Shown: positions 35,813 through 47,152, counted from the stretch's first letter. The stretch: 64,000 bases of DNA from Blastococcus sp. DSM 46786 (GCF_900109665.1 NZ_FOAO01000009.1:1-64000); one strand, 5' to 3'. A program made the numbers and translations. The notes: generated by a model not told the origin, from the sequence alone.

Positions 35813-36862
35813 GTGTCGCTGCCCCTTCCCGACGGCCCGCTGCCCACCACGGCCGGGCACCCGTTCAGCGCCGACCGCCCGGCCCCCGACCGCAACCTGG
35901 CCCTCGAGCTGGTGCGGGTCACCGAGGCGGCCGCCATGGCCGCCGGGCGCTGGGTGGGCCGCGGTGACAAGAACGGTGGCGACGGCGCGGCGGTCGACGC
36001 CATGCGGGCGCTCATCGGCACGGTGAGCATGCAGGGCGTCGTGGTCATCGGCGAGGGCGAGAAGGACGAGGCGCCCATGCTCTACAACGGCGAGCAGGTG
36101 GGCGACGGCAACGGCCCGGAGTGCGACGTCGCGGTCGACCCGATCGACGGCACCACCCTGATGGCCAAGGGCATGCCCAACGCCATCGCCGTCATGGCCG
36201 TCGCCGAGCGGGGCGCCATGTACGACCCCTCGGCGGTCTTCTACATGGAGAAGCTGGCCACCGGACCGGCGGCGGCCGACGTCGTCGACATCACCGCGCC
36301 CGTGGCCGAGAACATCCGCCGGATCGCCAAGGCCAAGAAGAGCTCCGTCGGCGACGTCACCGTCTGCATCCTCGACCGGCCCCGCCACGAGCAGCTGGTC
36401 CAGGAGGTCCGCGAGGCCGGCGCCCGGATCAAGTTCATCACCGACGGCGACGTGGCCGGCGCGATCGCCGCCGCCCGCGAAGGCACCGGCGTCGACCTGC
36501 TGCTCGGCATCGGTGGCACGCCGGAGGGCATCATCACCGCCTGCGCGCTCAAGTGCATGGGCGGGGCGCTGCAGGGCCGGCTGTGGCCCAAGGACGACGA
36601 TGAGCGGCAGAAGGCCCTCGACGCCGGGCACGACCTGGACCGGGTGCTGCACATCGACGACCTGGTGCGCGGCGACGTCTTCTTCGTGGCCACCGGCATC
36701 ACCGACGGCGAGCTGCTGCGTGGCGTGCGCTACAGCGCCGGCGGGTGCACCACGCAGTCGCTGGTCATGCGCTCCCGGTCGGGCACCATCCGCTCGATCG
36801 ACAGCCTGCACTCGCTGGAGAAGCTGCGCGCCTACTCCGCGGTCCCCTTCGACCGGGACTGA
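35813..36862 (+). CDS. glpX: Fructose-1,6-bisphosphatase class II (GlpX)
   Basis: This is the gluconeogenic enzyme hydrolysing fructose-1,6-bisphosphate, and the main FBPase in most actinobacteria. Metal- and substrate-binding motifs visible are [67 protein letters not shown] and [16 protein letters not shown]. The 349 residues are normal for class II. GTG at 35813 has CGGAGG at good spacing; upstream in-frame starts run into the DUF4245 promoter region. Confidence 0.96.
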   Translation: MSLPLPDGPLPTTAGHPFSADRPAPDRNLALELVRVTEAAAMAAGRWVGRGDKNGGDGAAVDAMRALIGTVSMQGVVVIGEGEKDEAPMLYNGEQVGDGNGPECDVAVDPIDGTTLMAKGMPNAIAVMAVAERGAMYDPSAVFYMEKLATGPAAADVVDITAPVAENIRRIAKAKKSSVGDVTVCILDRPRHEQLVQEVREAGARIKFITDGDVAGAIAAAREGTGVDLLLGIGGTPEGIITACALKCMGGALQGRLWPKDDDERQKALDAGHDLDRVLHIDDLVRGDVFFVATGITDGELLRGVRYSAGGCTTQSLVMRSRSGTIRSIDSLHSLEKLRAYSAVPFDRD

Positions 36863-36882
36863 GACATCGCGATCCTCCGCAA

Positions 36883-37030
36883 CACCGCGATCCTCCGGAT
36901 CGCACCGCGGCCAGGTGCCGTCCCCCCGTCGCGCTGAGCCGCTGCGTCACCCCTGCGCGGAGCCCTCCGGGCCCCACTCGGGGTGACCGTGCGCGTAAGG
37001 CTCAGCACCGCGATCCGGAGGACGGCGGTG
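36883..37030. repeat. REP-like palindromes between convergent genes
   Basis: This gap between glpX and the DUF1707 gene holds CACCGCGATCCTCCGGATCG near 36883 and, inverted, GCGATCCGGAGGACGGCGGT near 37010, which pair with two mismatches over 21 bases. Each also folds locally around TCC/GGA. A partial direct repeat, CGCGATCCTCCG, starts near 36868. The same core occurs at the 3' end of the GGDEF-EAL gene (3768-3791). A terminator role is likely. No gene is seen in this interval. Confidence 0.6.
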
Positions 37031-37654
37031 TCAGGGCAGTTGCCGGCCCTGGGCCAGCCGGTCCATCAGCGCCCGCCAGCGGCTGGGCGACTCCCCGGGG
37101 GCCAGGCTGCGCAGCCGCAGGTTCCCGAAGACCGTCCGGCCGTGCACCACGACCAAAGGCGTGCCCGCGAGCCGCGGCACAGGGGCCAGCTCGACCTTGC
37201 GGTCGCCGAACACGGTCCGGCCCAGCAGCTCGGCCTGCACGCCCTCGGCGACGATGACGTCGACGTCGCCGAAGACGGTGCTCACGTGCAGGTCGAGCCG
37301 CTCCTCGCCGGTGCGCAGGCCGCGCAGGTCGACCCGGACGTCGCCGAACACCGTGCCGGCACGCCGGGGCGGCGTCGCGGCAACGGCCAGGACGACGTCG
37401 CCGAAGACGCTGGTGACCTCCTCCGGCGTCCGCTGCCCGACGATCTCGACGGGCGGCGGGGCGTTGCCGGGGAGGTCGGCGACCAGCAGGTCGAGCTCGG
37501 CCCGCGAGACGGCCGCGTAGGCCTTCTCGGCCCGCTGGGCGAACTCGTCGAGGTCCAACCGGCCTTCCCCCACGGCCGCCTGCAACCGGGCGACCACAGC
37601 CTCGCGTTCGGCGTCCGAGGCGCGCAGGACGGGGACGTCGGGGTCGTCGCTCAC
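37031..37654 (-). CDS. DUF1707 and LiaF-like C-terminal domain protein
   Basis: The 207 residues begin with a DUF1707 (SHOCT-like) domain: VLRASDAEREAVVARLQAAVGEGRLDLDEFAQRAEKAY. Four copies of a short FGD/FGN beta repeat follow (TSVFGDVVL, GTVFGDVRVDL, STVFGDVDVIV, RTVFGDRKVEL, RTVFGNLRL), as in the cell-wall-active-antibiotic response domain of LiaF. No membrane helix is present. It is likely a cytosolic envelope-stress protein. GTG at 37654. Confidence 0.85.
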   Translation of the reverse strand: MSDDPDVPVLRASDAEREAVVARLQAAVGEGRLDLDEFAQRAEKAYAAVSRAELDLLVADLPGNAPPPVEIVGQRTPEEVTSVFGDVVLAVAATPPRRAGTVFGDVRVDLRGLRTGEERLDLHVSTVFGDVDVIVAEGVQAELLGRTVFGDRKVELAPVPRLAGTPLVVVHGRTVFGNLRLRSLAPGESPSRWRALMDRLAQGRQLP

Positions 37655-37713
37655 GTCCCGGACGCTACCGAGTCGCCACGTCCGGACCCCCTCCCGGACG
37701 CGCGCCGGCGTGC

Positions 37714-38385
37714 TCAGCCGAGCTCGGTGCAGGCCATGACCGCGTAGGCCTTGACCCGGCCCGCGCAGGTGCTGGCGTACTCCTCGTAGGCCGACAGCGG
37801 CGGCGACTCGTACATCAGGTCGTCGCAGGCCTGCAGCTCCCCGCCGAAGCAGCTCTCCGCGTAGGCGTCGAGGGTCTCGTCGGGCCCGAGGTCCGCGGGC
37901 TCCACCGGCGGGAACTGCTCGACGGCCCCGCCCGGCACCCCGCCGTACCAGCCGGCGCCGCCCTCCTCGCCGTACGCGCCCATGGCGTCCTCCATCTGCG
38001 CCTGGGTGCCCTCGACCATCCCCTCGCGGATGCCGTCGGTCAGCGCGGGGCCGAGCTCGGCCGCCACGGCACGGCCGACGTCCTCGGCGCCGCCCACGAC
38101 GGCGGCCCCCAGCAGCAGCGCGGTGGCCGCGGTGCCCACCACCAGCCCACCCAGGGCGGCGCCGGCGAGCACCCAGCGGCCGCGGGGCACCGGCACCGGA
38201 GCAGCGGGCGCGGGCACCGGCGGCGGCGGCGGCGCGGCGGGCTGCCACGAGGTCCCCCCGGCCCAGTCCGGCACCGGCTGGGCGCCCGGCGCCGGCCACC
38301 CCGCGGTGGGGGGCGGCCAACCGGGGTCGCCGCCCTGCTGCGGCGGGGCGGACGGTCCGGTCTCCGGCGGCAGGGGCTGGGACAT
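37714..38385 (-). CDS. Proline-rich membrane protein with C-terminal cysteine domain
   Basis: The 223 residues have a Pro/Gln/Gly-rich cytoplasmic N-terminus (about 1-68), one helix ([27 protein letters not shown]) and an external part ending in a small domain with four cysteines ([34 protein letters not shown]). That domain resembles the short Cys-rich tail DLxAYAESCFxGxxxACDDLY seen in many actinobacterial membrane proteins. Function is unknown. ATG at 38385; it diverges from fumC across 172 bases. Confidence 0.75.
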   Translation of the reverse strand: MSQPLPPETGPSAPPQQGGDPGWPPPTAGWPAPGAQPVPDWAGGTSWQPAAPPPPPVPAPAAPVPVPRGRWVLAGAALGGLVVGTAATALLLGAAVVGGAEDVGRAVAAELGPALTDGIREGMVEGTQAQMEDAMGAYGEEGGAGWYGGVPGGAVEQFPPVEPADLGPDETLDAYAESCFGGELQACDDLMYESPPLSAYEEYASTCAGRVKAYAVMACTELG

Positions 38386-38557
38386 GGGGCCCTCCTCGGG
38401 GCTCGTGCCGGCTCGGCACGGTGGCTCGCGCGCACACCTCCGGCGCGCACGCCCCTCCTCGGCGGCCCCGGGAGAGGGCGGGACCGGCGGCCTCCCCCAC
38501 GGGTGTCTAGGGTCCCGTGCGGAGCACTGTCACCATCCACACCACCGGGAGCACAGC

Positions 38558-39973
38558 GTGGCCCAGCAGAACGGCGCAGCGCAGGACGGCGGGGACTTCC
38601 GCACCGAGCACGACTCCATGGGGGAGGTCCGCGTGCCCTCCTGGGCCAAGTGGCGCGCGCAGACCCAGCGCGCCGTCGAGAACTTCCCCATCTCCGGCAC
38701 CCCCATCGAGCGGGAGCTGATCGGCGCCCTCGCCGCGATCAAGGGCGCGGCCGCCTCGGTCAACGCCGACCTCGGGGTCCTCGACCGCGGGATCGCCGAC
38801 GCCGTCGCCACCGCCGCCGGCTCCGTGGCCCGGGGCGACTGGGACGACCACTTCCCGATCGACGTCTTCCAGACCGGCTCGGGCACGTCGAGCAACATGA
38901 ACACCAACGAGGTCATCGCCACCCTGGCCACCGAGTCCCTCGGCTCGCCGGTGCACCCCAACGACCACGTCAACGCCTCGCAGTCGTCCAACGACGTCTT
39001 CCCGTCGGCGATCCACATCGCCGCGACCCGCGCCATCGTGGTCACGCTGATCCCGGCGCTCCGCCACCTCGAGGCCTCGCTGCAGCGCAAGGCCGAGGAG
39101 TTCGCGGAGGTCGTGAAGAGCGGCCGCACCCACCTGATGGACGCCACTCCCGTCACCCTGGGGCAGGAGTTCGGCGGGTACGCCGCCGCCGTCCGCTACG
39201 GCGTGGAGCGGCTGGAAGCCTCCCTCCCCCGCATCGGCGAGCTGCCCCTGGGCGGCACGGCGGTCGGCACCGGCATCAACACCCCGCCCGGCTTCGCCGC
39301 CGCGATCATCGAGAAGCTGGCCGCCGAGCTCGACCTGCCGCTGTCCGAGGCCCGCGACCACTTCGAGGCGCAGAGCTCCCGCGACGCGCTGGTCGAGGGC
39401 TCGGGCCAGCTGAAGACCATCGCCGTCGGCCTGGTCAAGATCGCCAACGACCTGCGGTGGATGGGCTCGGGCCCGCGCACCGGCCTGGGCGAGATCCAGC
39501 TCCCCGACCTGCAGCCGGGCAGCTCGATCATGCCGGGCAAGGTCAACCCGGTGATCCCGGAGGCGGTGATCCAGGTCGGCGCCCAGGTCATCGGCAATGA
39601 CGCCGCCGTCACCTACGCGGGCACCACCGGCGTCTTCGAGCTCAACGTGACCCTGCCGCTGATGGCGCGCAACGTGCTGGAGTCGATCCGCCTGCTGGCC
39701 AACGTCAGCCGGCTGCTGGCCGACCGCTGCGTCGACGGGATCGTCGCCAACGTCGAGCAGTGCCGGGAGTACGCCGAGTCCTCCCCCTCGATCGTCACGC
39801 CGCTGAACAAGTACATCGGCTACGAGGAGGCGGCCAAGGTCGCCAAGCAGTCGCTGGCCGAGCAGAAGACGATCCGCCAGGTCGTGGTGGAGCGGGGCTA
39901 CGTCGAGCAGGGCAAACTCACCGAGCAGCAGCTCGACGAGGCCCTCGACGTCCTCTCCATGACCCGCCCCTGA
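38558..39973 (+). CDS. fumC: Fumarate hydratase class II (FumC)
   Basis: This TCA-cycle enzyme interconverts fumarate and malate and takes the product of the SdhCAB complex. The 471 residues contain [52 protein letters not shown] and the superfamily signature [16 protein letters not shown] with its catalytic Ser loop. GTG at 38558 is preceded by GGGAG. The N-terminal 13 residues are a variable extension. Its neighbourhood (glpX, DUF4245) matches the mycobacterial order. Confidence 0.96.
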   Translation: MAQQNGAAQDGGDFRTEHDSMGEVRVPSWAKWRAQTQRAVENFPISGTPIERELIGALAAIKGAAASVNADLGVLDRGIADAVATAAGSVARGDWDDHFPIDVFQTGSGTSSNMNTNEVIATLATESLGSPVHPNDHVNASQSSNDVFPSAIHIAATRAIVVTLIPALRHLEASLQRKAEEFAEVVKSGRTHLMDATPVTLGQEFGGYAAAVRYGVERLEASLPRIGELPLGGTAVGTGINTPPGFAAAIIEKLAAELDLPLSEARDHFEAQSSRDALVEGSGQLKTIAVGLVKIANDLRWMGSGPRTGLGEIQLPDLQPGSSIMPGKVNPVIPEAVIQVGAQVIGNDAAVTYAGTTGVFELNVTLPLMARNVLESIRLLANVSRLLADRCVDGIVANVEQCREYAESSPSIVTPLNKYIGYEEAAKVAKQSLAEQKTIRQVVVERGYVEQGKLTEQQLDEALDVLSMTRP

Positions 39974-39997
39974 GGTCCGGCACCGCGCGGCCCGGGC

Positions 39998-41140
39998 TCA
40001 ACCCGGCGGGGTGCCCGCCCCGCCGACCGAGCCCGGGTCGAAGTGGTCGAGGAACTCTGCCACCGGCCGGAGGAACCACCGGTGTGCGCCCTGGACGGCG
40101 GCCTCCGGCCAGTCCCACCAGCGGACCCGCATCAGCCGCTCGACGACGTCGTCGTCGAAGCGCTTGCGCAGGACCCGCGCCGGCACCCCGCCGACCACCG
40201 AGTACGGGGGGACGTCGCTGACCACGAGGGCCCGGCTGCCGACGATGGAGCCGGTGCCCACGGTGACCTCGCCGAGCACCGTGGCGCCGTAGCCGATCCA
40301 GACGTCGTCGCCGATGACCAGCCGCTCGCCGACCGCACCCGACGGCGGCAGGTCGTACGGCTCGTCCGGCACGAGGATGCTGATCGGGAACGTGGACGCC
40401 GTCTGCTCGCGGTGGTGGCCCCGCTGCGTCAGGTGCAGCTCGGTGCCGCCCTCGTCGTACAGTCGGCCCCCGGGCAGCACGATGCTGACCTGGTCGGCGA
40501 TCGAGCAGTACGCCCCCAGCTCCACCCGGTCGAGCGGCGTATAGGTCTGCAGCACGAAGTTCTTCCCGGCGTAGGTGCCCGGCCCGGTGACCGCGCCGGG
40601 CTCCTGCAGCGGCCGGCGGACGCGCTCGCGCACCAGCCCGGCGCCGGGCACGGCGTTCACGGGGACCCCACCGGCCCGCGCCCGGCGGACCAGCTCCGGC
40701 GCCGGATCGGCGCTCTCCGCGGCACCTGCCCACAGGCGGCGGAGGAGCTTGGCCGGCGCGGCGACGTGGGGGGCGGGGTCGTCGGGCGAGGCCACCACCA
40801 GGCCGCCGTCGTGCAACGCGACCTCCACCATGGCGGCGAGCGCGGTGGGGGCCGCGCACGCCTCGGTGCCCCCGAACCACACCACGTCGGCGGTGGTCCC
40901 GGATAGCGCGAGGGTCAGCGCGCCCGCGCGGTCCACGCCCTCGGCCGGCACGACCCGGGCGCCGTCCACGGTGCGGAGGAAGGCCGCGACGTCGGCGCGC
41001 CCGGAGCTGTCGACGACGAGCACCTCGACCTCGGATCCGAGAGCCGCCTCGGCCTGCTCGACGGCGGGCACCAGCGCGTGCAGCGAGGCCTCCACCGCGC
41101 CGGCGCGGGTGTCGGCCACGAGCACGATGGTCAGGCTCAT
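39998..41140 (-). CDS. GT-A-like domain fused to CatB-type O-acetyltransferase
   Basis: The protein (380 residues) has two parts. Residues 1 to about 150 resemble the first half of a GT2/GT-A fold (SLTIVLVADTRAGAVEASLHAL, EVEVLVVDSSG, DVVWFGGTEACAAPTALAAMV), but no DxD-type catalytic motif is evident. Residues from about 190 form a left-handed beta-helix acetyltransferase of the CatB/VatD class (LGAYCSIADQVSIVLPGG, the His-containing LTQRGHHREQ, and VIGDDVWIGYGATVLGEV, VGTGSIVGSRALVVSDVPPY). It probably acetylates a glycan. ATG at 41140; it follows the DegT gene by 66 bases. Confidence 0.82.
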   Translation of the reverse strand: MSLTIVLVADTRAGAVEASLHALVPAVEQAEAALGSEVEVLVVDSSGRADVAAFLRTVDGARVVPAEGVDRAGALTLALSGTTADVVWFGGTEACAAPTALAAMVEVALHDGGLVVASPDDPAPHVAAPAKLLRRLWAGAAESADPAPELVRRARAGGVPVNAVPGAGLVRERVRRPLQEPGAVTGPGTYAGKNFVLQTYTPLDRVELGAYCSIADQVSIVLPGGRLYDEGGTELHLTQRGHHREQTASTFPISILVPDEPYDLPPSGAVGERLVIGDDVWIGYGATVLGEVTVGTGSIVGSRALVVSDVPPYSVVGGVPARVLRKRFDDDVVERLMRVRWWDWPEAAVQGAHRWFLRPVAEFLDHFDPGSVGGAGTPPG

Positions 41141-41206
41141 GGGCCGGGACGCTAACCCGGCCGGGCCGCCCGCCCCCGGCACCGGCGCCGTCGGCGTTTC
41201 CCCGGC

Positions 41207-42313
41207 TCAGAGCGCGGCGAGCGCGGCCGAGACGCGCCGGACCTCCTCGTCGGTCATCTCCGGGAAGCACGGCACGGTCAGCACGGTCTCGGCGGCCCGC
41301 TCGGCCACCGGCAGCCGGAGCCCCCGCGCGGCCTCGGCCAGCACCGGCTGGCGGTGGTCGGGCACCGGGTAGTGGACGTCGGTCCGGATCCCCGCCGCCG
41401 CGAGCGCCCGCCGGTCGGCCTTCCGGTCCGGGCTGACCAGCACGGCGAGGTGGCCGACGTAGGCGGGCGACCCGGCCGCCGCCCCGTGCACCATGCGCCG
41501 CTCGCCGTCGCCGAGGGCCTCGTGGTAGCTCGCGACGATCGCCCGGCGGCGCGCGTTCCACCCCGGCAGGCCGGGCAGGCGGGCGAGGAGCACGGCGGCC
41601 TGCAACTCGTCCAGCCGGCTGTTGCGCCCGGCCGGCACGGTGCTCGTGTACTTGCTGGTCCAGCCGTACTGCCGGAGCCTGCGCACCCGCTCCGCGACCT
41701 CCGGGTCGCCGGTCACGACGGCTCCGCCGTCGCCGAGGGCGCCCAGGTTCTTGGTGGGGAAGAAGCTGAAGGTCGCGACGTCGCCCAGCGACCCGGCCGC
41801 CCCCTCGCCACCGCGGGCGCCGGCCGCCTGCGCGCAGTCCTCCACCAGCGCGACCCCCGCGTCAGCGCAGAGCGCCCGCAGCGGGGCCACGTCGGCGAGC
41901 ATGCCGTAGAGGTGGGTGACGACGACGGCTCTCGTCCGCTCCGTGAGCTGCGCGGCCGCGGTATCGGCGGTCAGCAGCAGGCTCCGCGGATCGACGTCGG
42001 CGGGGCGCGGGACGAGACCCGCGGCGAGGGCGGCGGTCGTGGTGTAGCCACCGGCGTCGGCGGCCGTCACGACCTCGTCCCCGGGGCGGCAGCCGACCGC
42101 CAGGAGAGCCAGCTGCAGCGCGTCGGTGCCGTTGCCGACGCCGACGCAGTGCGCCACCCCGACGGAGGCGGCGAACTCCGCCTCGAACGCCTCGTTCTCC
42201 GGGCCGAGCACGTACCAGCCGCTGCCCAGCACCCGCTCGACGGCCGCCCGCAGGTCCGCCTCCTGCGCCGGCGAGGCGCGTCGCAGGTCGTTGACCGGGA
42301 TATCGTGGAGCAC
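41207..42313 (-). CDS. DegT/DnrJ/EryC1/StrS sugar aminotransferase (FdtB/QdtB-like)
   Basis: This PLP enzyme (368 residues) converts a nucleotide-linked keto sugar into an amino sugar. The family motifs are VGVGNGTDALQLALLAVG, VVVTHLYGMLADVAPL, LVEDCAQAAGA, and the internal-aldimine Lys in FFPTKNLGALGDGGAVV, with RNSRLDELQAAVLLARLP. The neighbouring ketoisomerase/acetyltransferase suggests a dTDP-3-keto-6-deoxyhexose substrate. GTG at 42313 follows GAGAGAGG. It is divergent from the ketoisomerase gene across 285 bases that show no other gene. Confidence 0.92.
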   Translation of the reverse strand: MLHDIPVNDLRRASPAQEADLRAAVERVLGSGWYVLGPENEAFEAEFAASVGVAHCVGVGNGTDALQLALLAVGCRPGDEVVTAADAGGYTTTAALAAGLVPRPADVDPRSLLLTADTAAAQLTERTRAVVVTHLYGMLADVAPLRALCADAGVALVEDCAQAAGARGGEGAAGSLGDVATFSFFPTKNLGALGDGGAVVTGDPEVAERVRRLRQYGWTSKYTSTVPAGRNSRLDELQAAVLLARLPGLPGWNARRRAIVASYHEALGDGERRMVHGAAAGSPAYVGHLAVLVSPDRKADRRALAAAGIRTDVHYPVPDHRQPVLAEAARGLRLPVAERAAETVLTVPCFPEMTDEEVRRVSAALAAL

Positions 42314-42598
42314 GGGGCCTCTCTCGGTGCATCGGTCGGGGGCGTTTCGACGGCCGCAGCCTACGGGCGCCCCGGACCCCGGCCCGCGGCGCGCGGGCCC
42401 GCGGCACCCCCCGGCGGTGACCGCCCGCCTCGTCCTCACCGGCAGCCCCAGGCGGCCCGGGCGGCGCGTGTCGGTCGCCCGGCTGGTCCGCGCCCGGGTG
42501 GTCGAATGCGCGGGAACTGCAGGTCCGGGTGACCCGAACGCGGCGGCCGCTCCGGTGCCGGGGTCGGCGCCGGGCCGACCCGTCACAGAGGAGCCACG

Positions 42599-43570
42599 GT
42601 GTCCTTCTTCGTCCATGACCTGGGCGTGTGCGAATCGACCGACGTGGGCCCCGGCACCCGCATCTGGGCCTTCGCCCACGTGCTGCCCGGCGCCCGCATC
42701 GGCGCCGACTGCAACATCTGCGACCACGTCTTCGTCGAGGGCGGCGCCGTGGTCGGCGACCGGGTCACGGTCAAGTGCGGAGTGCAGCTGTGGGACGGCG
42801 TGCACCTGGCCGACGACGTCTTCGTGGGGCCGAACGTCACGTTCACCAACGACCCGTTCCCGCGCAGCCGCCAGCACCTCACCAGCTACCCGCGCACCTC
42901 GGTCGGCCAGGGGGCCTCGCTCGGCGCCAACAGCACGGTCCTGCCCGGCCGCACGATCGGCCGGAACGCGATGGTCGGCGCCGGCGCGGTCGTCACCAAG
43001 GACGTGCCGCCCAACGCCGTCGTGGTCGGCAACCCGGCGCGCATCGTCGGCTACGTGGACGCCACCGGCGACGTCGCGCCGGAACCCACGCACCTGGGCG
43101 GCACGCTGCCGGAGAGCCGGGTGCCCGGGGTGTCGCTGCTCCGCATGGACCGCGCGGTCGACCTGCGCGGCAGCCTGGTGGCGGCGGACTTCGAGGACCT
43201 GCCGTTCACGCCGCGCCGCTTCTTCACCGTCTACGACGTGCCCTCGACCGACGTCCGGGGCGCCCACGCGCACCGGCGCTGCCACCAGGTGCTGATCTGC
43301 GTCCGCGGCAGCGTCCGGGCGGTCGTGGACGACGGCGAGCGACGTCAGGAGTTCGTCCTCGACCGGCCCGACGTCGGCCTGCACATGGCCCCGATGATCT
43401 GGGGGACGCAGTACCGCTACACGGCCGACGCCGTGCTGCTGGTCCTGGCCTCCGACCCCTACGACCCCGACGACTACATCCGCGACCACGACGAGTACCT
43501 CGCCGAGGTGCGCGCCGGGTCCCCGGCCGGGAACGGCGGCGGTCACGCCCTCCGGCCCACCCGCCGATGA
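42599..43570 (+). CDS. Bifunctional sugar N-acetyltransferase / 3,4-ketoisomerase (FdtD-like)
   Basis: Residues 1 to about 155 form a left-handed beta-helix acetyltransferase (VGPGTRIWAFAHVLPGARIG, NICDHVFVEGGAVVGDRV, KCGVQLWDGVHLADDVFVG, LGANSTVLPGRTIGRNAMVG). Residues from about 180 form a cupin like FdtA/QdtA with its catalytic His pair (GAHAHRRCHQVLICVRGSVR) and MAPMIWGTQYRYTADAVLLV. The same two activities are fused in FdtD of Shewanella denitrificans. Together with the DegT enzyme, this would give dTDP-3-acylamino-3,6-dideoxyhexose. GTG at 42599 has AGAGGAG upstream. Confidence 0.9.
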   Translation: MSFFVHDLGVCESTDVGPGTRIWAFAHVLPGARIGADCNICDHVFVEGGAVVGDRVTVKCGVQLWDGVHLADDVFVGPNVTFTNDPFPRSRQHLTSYPRTSVGQGASLGANSTVLPGRTIGRNAMVGAGAVVTKDVPPNAVVVGNPARIVGYVDATGDVAPEPTHLGGTLPESRVPGVSLLRMDRAVDLRGSLVAADFEDLPFTPRRFFTVYDVPSTDVRGAHAHRRCHQVLICVRGSVRAVVDDGERRQEFVLDRPDVGLHMAPMIWGTQYRYTADAVLLVLASDPYDPDDYIRDHDEYLAEVRAGSPAGNGGGHALRPTRR

Positions 43571-43618
43571 CCACCCCGGATCCGGGCGTGCGCCCGGCCG
43601 AGTAGCTGGAGGCCCACC

Positions 43619-45534
43619 GTGCACCGCCCCCCTACCCACACCCACCAGGTCCTCGACGGCAACCGGGGGACCTACGACCGGCTCGTCGACCTGGTGCGCA
43701 CGCACGCGGCCCGGGGCGACGTCGAGCGGGTCCTCCGCAGCGCGACCATGGCCGCGTCGTACGGGTGGCAGGCCCCGACCGGGCTGCTCAGCGACCCCGG
43801 GCTCGAGCGGCTGGTGGTCCACGCCGTGCGCGGGGGCACGCCTCCGACCGTGGACGGCAGACGCGACACCGGCCGGGTGCTGCACGTCCTCACCGAGGCG
43901 TACGGGACCGGCGGCCACACCCGGTTGGCGTGGCGCTGGATGGACCGCGACCCGCGGGCCTCCGACGTCGTCCTCACCAACCAGTTCGCGCCGGTACCCG
44001 AGGCCCTGGTCGAGGTGGCGCGGTCTCGGGGCGGCCGGCTGCACGACCTCCGCACGGCGACCTCCGACCTGACGTCGCGGGTGACGGCGCTGCGCACCCT
44101 GGTGGACCGCGCCGACCTCGTCGTCCTGCACGTGCACCCCAACGACGCGGTCGCCCTGGCCGCCGTCAACCTGCCGGGGCCGCGGCCGCCGGTCATCTAT
44201 GAGAACCACGCCGATCACGCCTACTGGCTCGGCGTCGGGGCGGCCGACCTGGTCTGCGACCTCCGCCCCGCGGCCAGCCGGCTGACCCTCTCGCGGCGGG
44301 GCGTCTCCCCGGAGCGGGTGGGCGTCCTGCCTCTGCCGCTGGAGACCCCGCCGTCGCCGGTGAGCCCGGAGGAGCTGCGCGCCGAACTGGGCGTCCGGCC
44401 CGACGCCGTGGTCGCCGTGGCGGTCTCCGCCGAGCACAAGATCGCCGCGACCTGGGGACGCGGCATGGACCAGCTGCTGGACCGGGCGCTGGCCATGTCG
44501 CCTCGGCTCGCGGTAGTGCTCGTCGGCCCGCCGGCCACCGGGGTGTGGGAACGCCTGGCGAAGCGGTACCCGGGCCGGGTGTTCCCGACCGGGGAGGTCC
44601 CCGATCCGGGGCCCTACTACGCGCTGGCCGACGTGTACCTGGACAGCTACCCGACCCGCGCGGTCACCTCGGTGCTCGAGGCGGCGCTGCTCGGGCTGCC
44701 GGTGCTCACCATCGTGGACATGCCCGAGGACTCCCCCGCGCACATCTTCCAGGCGGACTCGCCCGGGATGGCCGGCCTGCCCCGTGTCCGCACCCGCGAG
44801 CAGTACGCCGTCGCGCTGCGGCGCCTGGTCGACGACCCGGCGCTGCGTGCCCGGGAGGGAGCGGCGGCCCGGGAGTCCGTGCGCCGAGCGCACGACGGGC
44901 CGGAGTGGCTGGCCGCGATGGAGCGGCTCTACGCCCAGGCGAGGGCGCTCCCCGCCTGCGACGTCGACGACACCCCCGCGGTGGTCGAGGACCGGACCTA
45001 CGGGGCCTTCCTCCTGGGCTACACGCCGACCCAGACGCAGAGCCCGCCGGCCGAGGCGTCGGGCGGGCCGCTGGGCGAGCTCTTCGACGACGGCCTGCTC
45101 GCCGACGTGTTCGCCGTCTGCAACCGGGACGCGGGCCCCTCGTTCACCGTCCGGGCGGCCGCCGGCTGGGAGCAGCACTCCGAGTGGACGATGCGGCTGC
45201 TCGAGCTCGCCGGGGCCCATCCCCGGCTGGCGGTCAGCCTGCCGTTCGTCACCGCCGACGACGCCCACGGCACCCGCAGCGGCGCCATCGTCGGTGCCCT
45301 GCTGGCGGCCATCGGGCAGACGCCGGAGACGTGCGGGGACATCAGCGTGGGCCCGCCCCCGGCGCCGGACGGCGGCCCGCGGCTGGCCGGGGAGCTGCGC
45401 CCGGCGCCGGGGGCGCTGGACCGGCTGGCCGGGCTGCTCGCCTCGCCGTGCTGGACCCCTCCCGCACCGCCGGAGCCGATGCCCGCGCGCGCGCCCGTGC
45501 CCACCGCTCCAGAACTGAGTAGCGTGCGCAGTCG

Positions 45535-45538
<4 letters not shown>
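43619..45538 (+). CDS. Large GT-B glycosyltransferase
   Basis: The 639-residue protein has a GT-B core: an N-terminal half with RVLHVLTEAYGTGGHTRLAWRW and LVVLHVHPNDAVALAAVNLPG, and a C-terminal half with GVLPLPLETPPSP, RVFPTGEVPDPGPYYALADVYLDSYPTRAVTSVLEAALLGLPVLT (the donor-binding region) and a closing helix. About 190 extra C-terminal residues (from 450) lack a recognised family and end in a Pro-rich tail. It probably adds a sugar to a protein or polysaccharide. GTG at 43619 has CTGGAGG upstream. Its stop overlaps gltA by four bases. Confidence 0.82.
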
Positions 45539-46836
<1,298 letters not shown>

Positions 46837-46869
46837 GCGACGACCCCGTCCTCGCGACGGGGCGTGGCC

Positions 46870-46901
46870 GGGCCGGGTGACCCCGCAGGGTCACCCGGCC
46901 C
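46870..46901 (+). terminator. gltA terminator
   Basis: GGGCCGGGTGACCC and its complement form a perfect 14-bp stem with a CGCA loop, 33 bases after the gltA stop. A smaller stem around CCCCGTC/GACGGGG lies just before it (about 46846-46862). Confidence 0.8.
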
Positions 46902-46960
46902 GTTGCGTCCCCGGCCGGGATCCCTACGGTGGGTGCGCCACCATCTCGAGAGGACCGCGC

Positions 46961-47152
46961 ATGGCCGAGCTCCCCGACGAGGACCTCCTCGTCCTGCCGC
47001 CCATGCCCTTGGCGACCGGCCGGCTGCTGGAGCCCGACGGCGAGGGCCCGCCCGTCCGCATCACGAAGCTGGAGTTCGTCGTCTCCACCGAGGACGGCGG
47101 CGAGCTGCGCATCCCCCTGGAACACCGGCACGGCGCCTGGTGGGCGCCCTGA
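46961..47152 (+). CDS. Small conserved-looking hypothetical protein
   Basis: The 63-residue ORF has ATG at 46961 preceded by GAGAGGA at good spacing. It is acidic at the N-terminus (AELPDEDLLVLPPMPL), has a beta-like middle (VRITKLEFVVSTEDGGELRIPL), and ends GAWWAP. I do not recognise it. The ribosome site and balanced composition support it as a gene. It is followed by 185 bases without a clear gene before the hydrolase. Confidence 0.6.
   Translation: MAELPDEDLLVLPPMPLATGRLLEPDGEGPPVRITKLEFVVSTEDGGELRIPLEHRHGAWWAP

Noticed and set aside
41207-45268. 1353-residue open frame on the minus strand from 45268 to 41207
   Set aside because: Only the last 368 codons (the DegT aminotransferase) are real. 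The upstream part lies opposite the FdtD-like and glycosyltransferase genes and is low-complexity.
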